64,000 nucleotides of DNA from Lysinibacillus sphaericus (GCF_006864135.1 NZ_SADV01000005.1:1-64000); one strand, 5' to 3'. Positions 9,230 through 18,123 are shown, counted from the stretch's first letter. Numbers and translations: made by a program. Notes: generated by a model from the letters alone, not told the origin.

Positions 9230-10170
9230 CTACTTTAGTTCCTTACGAATTTCGTTTATCTTTGTCACTGGAAGCTTTGAAACTTCAGCAGTCCTCTCAT
9301 CGTCACACCCGTTTCAATCAAACCACTGATTATTTGTTTAATGGTTTGTTCGATTCCTTGCTCAATTCCTTCCTGCCTTTCTAATTCCAAATCTCCAGCA
9401 AATATCGGCGGTAAATCTTTTTTATTTAGATGCAAAATATCTTCCTCCCTTTCTGCTCAGACATAGATTTTGGTAGCTTTAATAAATAATCAATGAAGGA
9501 AAGAAGCTTACGTATCTCTTTGCGTTCAACTTTACTTAATAACGAAACTTCTCTTAATAATGCTCTTTTGTAAGCACTACGATAGCTCGTTTCGTTTTTT
9601 GTTTGATTTAAATAAATTGATGCTAGTAAAGCTTTACTTAACAGCTTCGTTGATTTTTTTTAATTCAAAATCTGACACGACAAACTTGTTAAATGTATAA
9701 GATATTTTTCATGATACTGATTCGTGCTTTTGGTACTCGTGTCTGTAAAAATTGCACTTGCCACAATCTTCTTACCATAACGATCACTAATGTCGATAAA
9801 AATACTCAAACATCCGCTTCGCAAAGTGCTCTTCATCTACCGCTTGAATCTCTGTATGGACAAGAATCCATTGCTCACTCCCACTCTTTAAATGAACTTT
9901 CGCAATTTGATCAGCTACGTTAACAATGCTCAATAATTTCTTTGAAAAGCTCTTGCTGTAAAAACTCAACTTACTATCAATTATGCCTCGGCATAATTGC
10001 GTCCGGAGGCTTTAACTTCTTTCAGGGGTGTTTGGACACCTACTGAAAGAAGTTGAAAAATCCACTTCTTCATGTAATTCTGGCAAAAAGAACAACAAAA
10101 AATCTTCAAACAAATACGCAATTAACTTCTTCCATAGATTATTTTGATTCACTTGACTAAGCTTATACAC
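9230..10170 (-). pseudogene. Rpn/PD-(D/E)XK-type nuclease (transposase-like) pseudogene
   Basis: The Rpn family are PD-(D/E)XK nucleases linked to recombination. The minus strand can be read through several frames as one damaged member. A GTG at 10168-10170 behind AGGAGA leads into WKKLIAYLFEDFLLFFLPEL. After a repeat insertion it continues as EFLQQELFKEIIEH, shifts frame into NVADQIAKVHLKSGSEQWI and LVHTEIQ, and, after a stop, reads YGKKIVASAIFTD, then ALLREVSLLSKVERKEI, and ends KINEIRKELK with TAG at 9230-9232. At least three frameshifts or stops plus the insertion make it non-functional. Confidence 0.85.
9975..10055. repeat. Dispersed modular repeat, short copy B inside the Rpn pseudogene
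   Basis: An 80-bp minimal form holds only the two end modules: the AATTATGCCTCGGCATAATT palindrome with GCGTCCGGAGG, joined to AACTTCTTTCAG and CTGAAAGAAGTT around GTTTGGACACC. It splits the coding sequence between the FLPELHEEVDFS and EFLQQELF segments, which shows that the family inserts into coding DNA. Confidence 0.85.
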
Positions 10171-10284
10171 ATCTGATTTCTCCTAAACTAGCTGCATAAT
10201 AACTACATCCCCCCTTACCTTAAATACATTACAGCTATTACGAACATACATTTTTAAGAACATTAAAACTATTCTCTATAATTA

Positions 10285-10314
10285 TTTCACTTTCCGAAAT
10301 AGTTTCGCTATAAT
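10285..10314 (+). promoter_or_regulatory. Possible promoter of pepF
   Basis: TATAAT at 10309-10314 is preceded 18 bases upstream by TTTCAC, a poor -35. It lies 31 bases before the pepF start. The -10 is convincing; the -35 is not. Confidence 0.45.
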
Positions 10315-10345
10315 GGAATCACTTACTAAAAAGGGGTGTTAATTC

Positions 10346-12160
10346 ATGAAGGTATTACCATTACGAAAAGATGTACCAGTAGAACAAACATGGGATTTAA
10401 CAGATTTACTTAAAAATGACGCGGATTTTGAACGTGTTTTAGCGCAGCTTGTGGAAAATGCAATAAATTTCGAAAGCACGTATCAAGGTACAATTACGGA
10501 TGCTCAAAAAGTAATTGATGTTTTAAAAGCTTATGAAGCACTATATGAAAGCATAGTTCCTATTGGTACTTATGCAAGTTTAAATAATCGAGCTGACCAT
10601 ACAGATAACGAAGCTCAAATGCGTGCTGCAAAATATGGTACGGCAGTCGGAAAAATTAGTAGTACAATTTCTTTTGTACGCAGTGAATTACTAGCACTAG
10701 ATGAGTCTATTTTAGAGGAAGCTGCTACATTAAGCCCTAATTATAAAGTCTATTTAGAGGAATTATTAAAACAAAAGCCGCATCAGCTACATCCAGAGGT
10801 AGAAAAAGCACTAGCTGCATTTAGCTCTACTTTTAAAGCACCATATGAAACGTATAATACGACAAAGCTTGTAGATATGCATTTTGGAGAGTTTGATGCC
10901 AATGGCGAAAAACATCCACTTAGTTTTGTATTATACGAGAATGATTGGGAGTTTGACGCTGATACAAATGTTCGCCGTGCAGCTTTCCAAGCATTTTCGA
11001 ATAAGTTGCGCGATTATCAGCACACAACTGCAAAAATTTATAACACACACATTCAACAGGAAAAAACGATGGCTGATTTACGAGGTTTTGATTCTGTCAT
11101 TGACTATTTATTATTTGATCAAGATGTTGATCGTACGCTTTATAATCGTCAAATAGATCTGATTACGAAAGAGCTTGCTCCACATATGCGCCGTTACGCA
11201 AAGCTTATTCAACAAGCAAACGGCATTGAAAAAATGACATTTGCCGATCTAAAGATTGCCCTTGACCCAGACTATGATCCGAAATTAACAATGGCTGAAG
11301 CAAAAGAATATGTTGAAAAAGCATTAGATGTTATGGGTGAAGGTTATAAAGAGATGCTCGAAAAGGCCTTTAACGAACGATGGATTGATTATGCACCTAA
11401 CAAAGGAAAATCGACTGGGGCATTCTGTTCAAGTCCATATGGTAGTCATCCGTATATTTTAATGTCTTGGAATGAACGTATGAATGAGGTATTCACTTTA
11501 ATTCATGAGCTTGGGCACGCAGGTCATTTTGTGAATGCACATACCCATCAATCCTATTTTAACTGTCGTCCGTCGTTATACTTTATCGAGGCACCATCAA
11601 CAATGAATGAAATGCTGCTAGCTAATTATTTATTAACCCATAACGACGATCTTCGCTTCAAACGTTGGGTAATTTCAAATATTGTGTCCAAAACGTATTA
11701 TCATAACTTCGTCACACACTTACTAGAGGCAGCTTATCAACGAAAAGTATATGAATTAATTGATGCTGGAGAAGCTGTGAATGCTACTGTTTTAAATCAC
11801 TTAAAACGCACCGTATTAGAAAATTTCTGGGGTGACACCGTCGATATTACGGAGGGAGCAGAGCTTACTTGGATGCGTCAACCACACTATTATATGGGCC
11901 TATATCCATACACATATAGCGCTGGCTTAACAATTTCCACACAAGTATCTAAGCGTATCTTAAAAGAAGGTAAGACGGCTGTAGATGAATGGTTAGCAGT
12001 CCTTCAAGCTGGAGGTACGAAATCACCTGTAGAGCTAGCTCAAATGGCGGGTGTCGATGTTACAACAGATCAGCCGCTTCGAGATACGATTGCTTATATT
12101 GGTCACCTTATTGATGAGCTCGAAAGATTAACGATAGAAATGGAAGCTGTCAAAGGCTAA
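10346..12160 (+). CDS. pepF: Oligoendopeptidase F (M3B zinc metallopeptidase)
   Basis: This cytosolic zinc peptidase cleaves peptides of roughly 7-17 residues. The 604-residue product has the family length and the zinc motif HELGH at about residues 387-391, with the third ligand Glu near 415 in IEAPSTMNEML. An N-terminal oligopeptidase F helical domain precedes the M3 catalytic domain. The ATG follows AAAGGGG. It stands alone between its own promoter and a strong terminator. Confidence 0.96.
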   Translation: MKVLPLRKDVPVEQTWDLTDLLKNDADFERVLAQLVENAINFESTYQGTITDAQKVIDVLKAYEALYESIVPIGTYASLNNRADHTDNEAQMRAAKYGTAVGKISSTISFVRSELLALDESILEEAATLSPNYKVYLEELLKQKPHQLHPEVEKALAAFSSTFKAPYETYNTTKLVDMHFGEFDANGEKHPLSFVLYENDWEFDADTNVRRAAFQAFSNKLRDYQHTTAKIYNTHIQQEKTMADLRGFDSVIDYLLFDQDVDRTLYNRQIDLITKELAPHMRRYAKLIQQANGIEKMTFADLKIALDPDYDPKLTMAEAKEYVEKALDVMGEGYKEMLEKAFNERWIDYAPNKGKSTGAFCSSPYGSHPYILMSWNERMNEVFTLIHELGHAGHFVNAHTHQSYFNCRPSLYFIEAPSTMNEMLLANYLLTHNDDLRFKRWVISNIVSKTYYHNFVTHLLEAAYQRKVYELIDAGEAVNATVLNHLKRTVLENFWGDTVDITEGAELTWMRQPHYYMGLYPYTYSAGLTISTQVSKRILKEGKTAVDEWLAVLQAGGTKSPVELAQMAGVDVTTDQPLRDTIAYIGHLIDELERLTIEMEAVKG

Positions 12161-12170
12161 ACAAAGCAAG

Positions 12171-12209
12171 AACCATCTATGCTATTTTTAAAGCGTAGAT
12201 GGTTTTTTT
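12171..12209 (+). terminator. Terminator of pepF
   Basis: AACCATCTATGC and GCGTAGATGGTT arms with a 10-nt loop and a T run, 11 bases after the stop. Confidence 0.9.
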
Positions 12210-12383
12210 AGTTCTAAGCAGGAAAATACATACATATACTAGAATCAGGCCGTCCCTCTATGTTTTTTGATATTTCTAAATAGACAATCATTTTTCTTCA
12301 TACAAATGTACCGTTATTATTAATTGTATGCAATTTATTTAGCAAAATTCTACTAACAATTTTCAAAGGAAGTGTTTCTAATT

Positions 12384-13367
12384 ATGGTAAAACGTAATGA
12401 TCCATGCCCATGCGGTAGCGGCAAAAAATATAAAAAATGTTGTGAAGGTAAACAACAGGTTACCGTAGAAGCTGTAGCAATCGAAGAATTAGAGCGTGTA
12501 CTACAAACATTTTACTTAGAATATCCAGAACGTAAAGATGTTCGCGCCTATATAGAGCATGTAGGTACATGGCAGCCTAAATTAGAGAGCGTACTACAAA
12601 GAGAGCTGATCGAGGCGATCGCGTTAGACGACTTCTTCTTCCATCAAGAACCATCAATTTGGAAAGGTTACTTAAAGAAAACAAAGAAAAAAACGGTAAG
12701 ACCTTCTACGGTAAAAGTGTTAGAAGGCTGGTCACAACCTCGTCTATTTATTGGTTCCGTGTCAGATGTAGAAGAAAAATATTTCAAGGCTACACATGTG
12801 TTAACAAATGAAGAGATTCATATTCGTCGTGAAAATGACAAACCAATCCCTGAAGGTATGCATGTCTTTGCATTCATCTTACCAGATGGTACAAAAAAAT
12901 CAGAGCATTATTTAGCTGTATCAACACTTATCTTCTTCCCAGAAGATCATGCTAAAGTATTTGAGCAATTTAAGAAAACTTTTGATGCTTCTGAGAAGAA
13001 GGCTGGAGCATTCCTAAAAGAAGAGCATTTATCCTTCTGGGAATTACTTGTGTCAAACGGTTATAAAGGCGAGGAGTTCACGAATTTTGAGAGCAATGTA
13101 ATCACACAGGTTAAAGATTTCCTTGAGCAAAATGAGCGTGAAACAGCTCCTTTGTTAGAGCTTTTAGAGGATTATTTAATTGAAGGACAACCATCTGCGC
13201 GCAAAGAGGCTGCTATTGCTGCCGGCGCAATTCGATATGGTCAAGAAAAAGAGCTATTCGAGCCGTTATCACTGACTGTAAAAGAAATTGCGGCGACGTT
13301 CGATATTTCAGCTTCCTCTCTCACAAAATACTACCAAGACTTAAGTAGCTATGCTGCAACTAAATAA
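12384..13367 (+). CDS. SEC-C metal-binding motif protein
   Basis: The 327-residue protein opens with a SEC-C motif, NDPCPCGSGKKYKKCC, whose four cysteines (8, 10, 19, 20) bind zinc as at the C-terminus of SecA. The remainder is mostly helical and lysine/glutamate-rich, with a possible helix-turn-helix near the end (VKEIAATFDISASSLTKYY, about 300-318). No enzyme domain is recognised. A role as an adaptor or nucleic-acid-binding protein is a guess. The ATG at 12384 is preceded by AAAGGAAGTG; an in-frame GTG at 12372 overlaps this site. Confidence 0.8.
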   Translation: MVKRNDPCPCGSGKKYKKCCEGKQQVTVEAVAIEELERVLQTFYLEYPERKDVRAYIEHVGTWQPKLESVLQRELIEAIALDDFFFHQEPSIWKGYLKKTKKKTVRPSTVKVLEGWSQPRLFIGSVSDVEEKYFKATHVLTNEEIHIRRENDKPIPEGMHVFAFILPDGTKKSEHYLAVSTLIFFPEDHAKVFEQFKKTFDASEKKAGAFLKEEHLSFWELLVSNGYKGEEFTNFESNVITQVKDFLEQNERETAPLLELLEDYLIEGQPSARKEAAIAAGAIRYGQEKELFEPLSLTVKEIAATFDISASSLTKYYQDLSSYAATK

Positions 13368-13378
13368 TGCTTAAAATA

Positions 13379-13421
13379 GCGCCACACATTCTAAGGAGTT
13401 TTAGAGTGTGTGGCGCATTTT
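13379..13421 (+). terminator. Rho-independent terminator
   Basis: GCGCCACACATTCTAA and TTAGAGTGTGTGGCGC form a 16-bp stem with one mismatch and are followed by ATTTTAG, just after the SEC-C gene. Confidence 0.85.
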
Positions 13422-13422
13422 A

Positions 13423-13493
13423 GTTACCATAGAAAAAAGCTACTTTTATTATCGGCAATGAGCCAACAACAAAGTAGCTTTCTCTATGGTAAC
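13423..13493. repeat. Long imperfect inverted repeat
   Basis: About 23-base arms (starting GTTACCATAG and ending CTATGGTAAC) surround a 24-base spacer. It directly abuts the preceding terminator. It could be a second bidirectional terminator, a small mobile-element relic or an RNA structure. No T run follows either arm closely. Confidence 0.65.
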
Positions 13494-13665
13494 CAACCAA
13501 TACTATTATTTCCGAACATATTGTTATTTATGCATCGAAATTAGTAAATATGATTATTTATTGAGCAAAAATGAAATAAGCTTTATTTTATTTAAACATA
13601 GTCTGTTTAGTTCCTATGATTACTTTGCCATAGTTGTAAGACATTTCTGTACTGGTTTAAAAACA
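13494..13665. other. Gap with no recognised gene
   Basis: AT-rich sequence downstream of the minus-strand zinc protein. A 74-codon plus-strand frame runs through it but has no ribosome binding site and a composition unlike the flanking genes. I see nothing functional. Confidence 0.4.
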
Positions 13666-13857
13666 TTATTTACTATACACCTTCAAGAGCTCTTCTCCAA
13701 GAAATTGTAGTCGCTCTCCTACGGTGCACCCCTCTATACAGAAGCGGTGAGCTCCAGGTTTACCACGATCTTTTCGTAATTGCTTTATCACTAAGCAATC
13801 TGCACAATACGTATCATGTAGTTCATTAATATCTTTCATAACCGTCACTTTATCCAA
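13666..13857 (-). CDS. Small zinc-finger protein (zf-C2HCIx2C-like)
   Basis: The 63-residue product has a clear zinc-ligand pattern: Cys18-x2-Cys21, then His37-x2-Cys40 and Cys44 within AHRFCIEGCTVGERLQ. This is the pattern of the small Bacillus zinc-finger proteins annotated with this domain; their function is unknown. The TTG at 13857 gives the family's usual length and lies 12 bases from AAAGGAG; an ATG six codons later would also be possible. Its upstream region is a dispersed repeat, so its promoter may lie inside repeat copy C. Confidence 0.78.
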   Translation of the reverse strand: MDKVTVMKDINELHDTYCADCLVIKQLRKDRGKPGAHRFCIEGCTVGERLQFLGEELLKVYSK

Positions 13858-13947
13858 ATTGAACTCTCGCTCCTTTCACGTCCAAATTTCGCTTCCTACT
13901 ATTATGAAGTGAACATTTTGAACAAGCAACTATTTTGTTTATCCATT

Positions 13948-14195
13948 TAACATCTTTCTGCAAATCTCTTTTGTATCGACAGGCACAGATGCTTTTTGTA
14001 ACGTAAGTGAAACGGCAGTTACAAATGTCTTTTGTACCGAAAGCATAGCGACAGGTACAGATTTTTACCATCTCTTTAGGTAGTGAGATAAAAGCGGATT
14101 TGAGCTACTTTCTTTTCAGCAGGTGTCTAAACCTCGCTGAAAGACGTTAAAGCCTCCGGCGGATGCCACGGAATTATGCCAAGGCATAGTCGATC
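13948..14195. repeat. Dispersed modular repeat, copy C (inverted orientation)
   Basis: Reading plus, it runs AACATCTTTCTG, then a CTTTTTGTAACGTAAGTGAAACG module, TTGTACCGAAAGCATAGCGACAGG, a GGTAGTGAG module, CTGAAAGACGTTAAAGCCTCCGGCGGATG and finally a decayed AATTATGCCAAGGCATA palindrome. The same order is seen in copy G at 48903, only 320 bp long there. Confidence 0.75.
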
Positions 14196-14270
14196 ATCTA
14201 CTTAGATATTGTGAAAAAGCACTATTGATGTACAATTAATGTATAATCTAAATCAAAAAGTAGGGATTTT

Positions 14271-14663
14271 ATGTTAGAAGTATATATTGATGCTGCTAGT
14301 GCAGGAAATCCTGGCCACAGTGGTATTGGGATATTTATTAAAGGAGAAGGCCATCATATACAAATCAGTGAGTATATAGGGCAAACCAATAACCATATTG
14401 CCGAGTTTACTGCCTTAGTACGCGGTCTTGAGGAAGCACGAAAGCTTGGTTCAAATCTAGTCTCAGTACGCTCCGATTCAAAAATTGTTGTAGCCTCTAT
14501 GGAAAAAGAATATGTGAAAAATGAGGAATTTAAACCTTATCTTGAGCAGGCACTTACACTTGCAAATAGCTTCGATTTATTTTTCATCAAATGGGTTTCA
14601 GATACGCAAAATAAAGCAGCAGATGCACTTGCACGTAAAGCGATTCAAAAAGAAAAAAATTAA
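14271..14663 (+). CDS. RNase HI-family protein
   Basis: RNase H-fold enzymes cut the RNA strand of RNA/DNA hybrids. The 130-residue product has the four acidic positions of the fold: Asp7 in YIDAAS, Glu45 in HIAEF, Asp69 in RSDS and Asp118 in NKAADALA. It lacks the basic handle of Escherichia coli RnhA and resembles the short YpdQ/YpeP type of Bacillus. Cleavage activity is plausible but some relatives are inactive. GTAGGGA precedes the ATG at normal distance. It is monocistronic, downstream of repeat copy C. Confidence 0.88.
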   Translation: MLEVYIDAASAGNPGHSGIGIFIKGEGHHIQISEYIGQTNNHIAEFTALVRGLEEARKLGSNLVSVRSDSKIVVASMEKEYVKNEEFKPYLEQALTLANSFDLFFIKWVSDTQNKAADALARKAIQKEKN

Positions 14664-14945
14664 ACTACGGGGACTGTCCCTTGCCTTATCAAGAGTCGGT
14701 CTCTCCCTTCACTTCATTCAGATACTTAATATCCCCCAATATTTCATTTTTATCATTTTTCATATATAAACAAAATATATGCCATGCTCATAATTAATCG
14801 CATAGGGATCGCCAAGTCCTCATCCAATTAACTTACATACATGGCATATATACATAAATATCACCCCTAATTTTTGATGATGAGCCATAAATCAATATAT
14901 TTTCCAATTATTATTAGTATAATTTGTCTCTTTAATGTTATTTTA
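14664..14945. other. Gap upstream of the NlpC/P60 gene
   Basis: No gene with a credible start and ribosome site. A short minus-strand frame from about 14869 would begin MYICHVCKLIG but meets TGA at once and again several times further on, so it is at best decayed. The right end leads into the promoter and palindrome at 14946. Confidence 0.4.
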
Positions 14946-14975
14946 TTGACATACCATTGTAATATTACAATGGTA
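14946..14975 (+). promoter_or_regulatory. TTGACA next to a perfect 24-bp palindrome
   Basis: TTGACA at 14946-14951 is followed immediately by a perfect palindrome at 14952-14975 (half-site TACCATTGTAAT). No good -10 lies 17 bases away, but TAATAT at 14974-14979 and TACAAT inside the palindrome are near. The palindrome is placed like an operator for the cell-wall hydrolase 50 bases downstream. The TGTAAT half resembles one half of a WalR site, but the direct-repeat spacing of WalR is not met. Confidence 0.6.
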
Positions 14976-15023
14976 ATATCATATATATATTAAGCTTTTA
15001 AAGTTTTTAGGAGGATATATATT

Positions 15024-15698
15024 ATGAAAAAGAATAAAAAGTATAGATGGGGATTGAAATTAGCTACATTGGCTTTAAGTTCATCTGTACTTTTTTCAAC
15101 AATTGACACAGCATCAGCAGCAACTTATACAGTAAAATCTGGTGATTCTTTATGGAAGATTGCCAATCAGTACGGTGTTACTTATCAAACATTGATGAAA
15201 TGGAATAACTTATCTTCTACGACAATTCGCGTTGGACAAAAGTTAAACCTCAATACTCAACTCACATCAGCAACAATATCAACACCTACACCTAAGCCAA
15301 CAGCTGCACCTAAACCAACAGTTACAGTTACACCTAAACTAACAACTAACCTAGTGCAAGTTGCTAAAAAACAATTGGGCGTAAAATATACATTTGGTGG
15401 AAGTAAGCCGAGTACAGGTTTTGATTGCTCAGGCTACGTCACTTATGTATATAATAATGCTGGTATTTCGACAGCTCGTAAGTCTGCAGCAGGTTTTTAC
15501 AGTTCAGCTAAAAAAGTAAGTTCACCTCAAGTAGGTGATTTAGTATTCTTCGCTAATACATATAAAGCTGGTATTTCTCATGTAGGCATTTATATTGGAA
15601 ATAGTCAAATGATTAGTGCAAGTGACGGTGGTGTTTCTGTTGCTAACATAAATAGCTCTTATTGGAAAACACACTTTGCTGGATATGGTCGTATATAG
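15024..15698 (+). CDS. LysM-NlpC/P60 cell-wall D,L-endopeptidase
   Basis: This secreted peptidoglycan hydrolase cuts stem peptides between D-Glu and the diamino acid, as LytE and CwlS do. The 224-residue product has a signal peptide ending near Ala33, one LysM repeat (residues about 34-77), a Thr/Pro-rich linker (about 80-108) and an NlpC/P60 domain. The catalytic Cys135 is in GFDCSGYV and His186 in ISHVGIYIG. GGAGG precedes the ATG. Expression may be governed by the palindrome just upstream. It is compact, with one LysM where LytE has three. Confidence 0.95.
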   Translation: MKKNKKYRWGLKLATLALSSSVLFSTIDTASAATYTVKSGDSLWKIANQYGVTYQTLMKWNNLSSTTIRVGQKLNLNTQLTSATISTPTPKPTAAPKPTVTVTPKLTTNLVQVAKKQLGVKYTFGGSKPSTGFDCSGYVTYVYNNAGISTARKSAAGFYSSAKKVSSPQVGDLVFFANTYKAGISHVGIYIGNSQMISASDGGVSVANINSSYWKTHFAGYGRI

Positions 15699-15703
15699 TG
15701 AAT

Positions 15704-15736
15704 AAAAAACAGTTGGGATGCCCCAACTGTTTTTTA
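15704..15736. terminator. Bidirectional terminator
   Basis: AAAAAACAGTTGGG and CCCAACTGTTTTTT flank a 4-nt loop between two convergent genes, so it can stop transcription from both sides. Confidence 0.92.
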
Positions 15737-15737
15737 T

Positions 15738-16928
15738 TTATACATGTGCTACTTTTTTCGATTTTATTTTTGCTAACCGTATTAAATAAATGATAAAGAC
15801 TACAACTAGCGAGCCTGCTCCAGTTAGATATACAGAAGAATAGCCTACTTGCACGGCCACCATTCCTAAAATATAAGAGCCAAGCGCAATACCAATGTCA
15901 AACATCGTAAAGAACGTTGCTGTTGCATAACCACTGCGTGTATGTGATGTAGACTGTATAGCTAATGCTTGTAAGCTTGTAGTTACTGCCCCATAGCCAA
16001 ATCCAATAAAAATGGCTGCCAATAAAAATAATGCTGGTCCTGAGACAAATGCGAGCATAACAAGACCGATAGCAAAGAGTATAATACCAGGTATAATAAC
16101 GAACTGCGGCCCTTTCGTATCATAAAGTTTACCTGTATATGGACGTGTAATAAGCATTGCTGCTGCAAAAACTGCATAAAATAGACTCGCTACAGCCATT
16201 AAATCTTTTTGCTGAGCGTAGACTGATAAAAACGATAAAACACTCGAATATGAAAAAGCTACTAAACTAGCAATCGCCGCAACTGGAAGTGCACGACATT
16301 CAAATAAATCATCAAATTTAAATGTCAATTTACCCTGATGTTCTGGCTTAGATAAATCATCCGTATTTATCGTTACAGCTAGGATGCCCCCTGCTAATAT
16401 ACAAATACTCATCACAATAAATAGTACATTGAAGCTACTATATTGAATAAGCAGCAAACCGATAAATGGTCCAATAACTACTGCTAAGTTAGTAGACATT
16501 GCGAAATACCCTAGCCCTGCACCTTTTCGATTGGCTGGCACTATATCTGCGGCTAAAGAGCCAGCTGCTGTTGTAATAACACTAAAGAATATCCCTTGAA
16601 TAAAACGTAATCCTAGTAAAAGTCCAAAAGGATGAATAAATAAATATAAAACTGTACATAAAAAATAGCCTATTATTGATATAACTAAAAGCTTTTTCTT
16701 CCCAAAAACATCTAATAATTTACCCGAAAAAGGACGAACTATAATGGCTGATAATAAAAATCCTGATATTAACAATCCCGCTTCCTTGTCTGTCTGATGC
16801 AACTCACCAATCGCATATAACGGCAAAGTCGTTACCAATCCATAAAAAACAAAAAATACCGAGATATTTGTTAAAAAGAGACTAATAAACCGTTTCGTCC
16901 ATATTTTTGTATTTCCCTCTTGCTGCAC
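15738..16928 (-). CDS. MFS transporter
   Basis: The product is a twelve-helix major-facilitator protein of about 396 residues. The loop 2-3 motif RPFSGKLLDVFGKKK (near residue 65) and its repeat RPYTGKLYDTKGPQ in the second half are typical of drug or metabolite exporters. It follows the marR gene, overlapping or touching its stop: a TTG at 16937 would overlap the TGA, but AAAGG lies directly against it, so the GTG at 16928, 9 bases from AAAGG, is preferred. The operon suggests MarR-controlled efflux; the substrate is unknown. Confidence 0.9.
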   Translation of the reverse strand: MQQEGNTKIWTKRFISLFLTNISVFFVFYGLVTTLPLYAIGELHQTDKEAGLLISGFLLSAIIVRPFSGKLLDVFGKKKLLVISIIGYFLCTVLYLFIHPFGLLLGLRFIQGIFFSVITTAAGSLAADIVPANRKGAGLGYFAMSTNLAVVIGPFIGLLLIQYSSFNVLFIVMSICILAGGILAVTINTDDLSKPEHQGKLTFKFDDLFECRALPVAAIASLVAFSYSSVLSFLSVYAQQKDLMAVASLFYAVFAAAMLITRPYTGKLYDTKGPQFVIIPGIILFAIGLVMLAFVSGPALFLLAAIFIGFGYGAVTTSLQALAIQSTSHTRSGYATATFFTMFDIGIALGSYILGMVAVQVGYSSVYLTGAGSLVVVFIIYLIRLAKIKSKKVAHV

Positions 16929-16933
16929 GTCTA

Positions 16934-17332
16934 TCAACCTTTCATTTTTTCCAATAAAATTATAAATTGCTGTTGTTCCTCAACAGTCAATGCCCCTACC
17001 ATTTCTTCCTCAAAAGCTAAGATGGTTTCAGTGATAGCAGTCAAATGTTCCTCTGCATATGGTGATAAAGTAACGATTTTTTCACGTTTATCTTCACCAT
17101 CCATTCTAAGCACCCAACCTAAAGCCTCAAGTCGAGTAATTGCTCTAGTTATACTCGGTGCTTCAACATTTAAATACTTCCAAATTTGTGTTAATGTCAT
17201 TGGCCCATGATTATGTAAGCAATATAAAATAGCCCATTGTGAGCTATACAAGTTGTGCTGTTTCAGTACTTCATTTAAACAATTCGTTAAATAACGACTT
17301 GTTTGGAATAAAGCATGAAAAATAGGATTCAT
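16934..17332 (-). CDS. MarR-family transcriptional regulator
   Basis: The 132-residue winged-helix repressor has a recognition region MTLTQIWKYLNVEAPSITRA (about 50-70) and a wing LGWVLRMDGEDKREKIVTLS. It is the first gene of a two-gene operon with the MFS transporter and probably represses both in the absence of a ligand. AAGGAGG stands 7 bases before the ATG. The inverted repeat immediately upstream is the likely operator. Confidence 0.93.
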   Translation of the reverse strand: MNPIFHALFQTSRYLTNCLNEVLKQHNLYSSQWAILYCLHNHGPMTLTQIWKYLNVEAPSITRAITRLEALGWVLRMDGEDKREKIVTLSPYAEEHLTAITETILAFEEEMVGALTVEEQQQFIILLEKMKG

Positions 17333-17347
17333 GTTAGCGACCTCCTT

Positions 17348-17371
17348 ATTTATTTACCTAGCTAAATAAAT
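17348..17371. promoter_or_regulatory. Probable MarR operator
   Basis: Perfect 9-bp arms ATTTATTTA and TAAATAAAT are separated by CCTAGC. The site lies 16 bases upstream of the marR start, directly above its ribosome binding site, as expected for autorepression. Confidence 0.7.
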
Positions 17372-17566
17372 ACTATACGCTTCATTTTTTTCGCTGTAAA
17401 GTGTTTGAAGTTTTGATGGCGTATAACCACAGCGACTTACGTATTTGTTCATCAGTGATTAGCTTGCATTTTATCAGCGATTTTCTCCGACGCACTACTA
17501 TCAGAAGGGAATTTTTTGAAAGTGTCGAATTAAGCTAATAGATTACAAATAAAAGGAGATGGAAGC

Positions 17567-18121
17567 ATGGAGAAAAAGGTATTAATACTTGCAGGAGACG
17601 CAGTTGAAGCTTTAGAAATTTTTTATCCTTATTACCGTTGTCTTGAGGCTGGCTATGATGTAACGATTGCAGCACCATCCGTAAAAAAATTACAGACTGT
17701 ATTGCACGATTTTGTCGATGGTGTCGATACATACATCGAGCGTACAGCATATGGCATAGAAGCACACGCATCCTTTGCAGAAGTTGATCCAGCACAATTT
17801 GACGGACTCATCATTCCTGGTGGACGAGCGCCAGAATACATTCGTTTAAATGAACATGTTCCGGCACTAGTGAGCCATTTCTTTGAAAAAAATAAACCAA
17901 TCGCTGCTGTATGTCACGCAGCTCAAATATTCGGGACCATTCCAGAAATATTGAAAGGACGTGGACTAACAGCCTATATTGCCTGCAAGCCCGAAGTTCA
18001 AGTAGCAGGTGCAACGTATATCGATTCTAATCTTCATACAGACGATAATTTAATTAGTGGTCATGCATGGCCAGATTTACCCGGCTTAATGCGAGAATTT
18101 ATTCAAAAGCTAGAAAGCTAA
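17567..18121 (+). CDS. DJ-1/PfpI-family protein
   Basis: The 184-residue alpha/beta protein has the nucleophile elbow AAVCHAAQ with Cys116-His117 and a conserved acid in GDAVEALE near residue 14, the usual Glu-Cys-His arrangement. Members act as proteases, glyoxalases/deglycases or chaperones; the sequence does not decide between them. The segment HDFVDGVDTYIERTAYG resembles the stress protein YfkM/YraA group. AAAGGAG precedes the ATG. It is a single gene with a strong terminator. Confidence 0.92.
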   Translation: MEKKVLILAGDAVEALEIFYPYYRCLEAGYDVTIAAPSVKKLQTVLHDFVDGVDTYIERTAYGIEAHASFAEVDPAQFDGLIIPGGRAPEYIRLNEHVPALVSHFFEKNKPIAAVCHAAQIFGTIPEILKGRGLTAYIACKPEVQVAGATYIDSNLHTDDNLISGHAWPDLPGLMREFIQKLES

Positions 18122-18123
18122 CA

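Noticed and set aside
14664-14870. Minus-strand frame beginning MYICHVCKLIG with several in-frame TGA codons
   Set aside because: Readable only if TGA were Trp; no family recognised, so at most a decayed gene.
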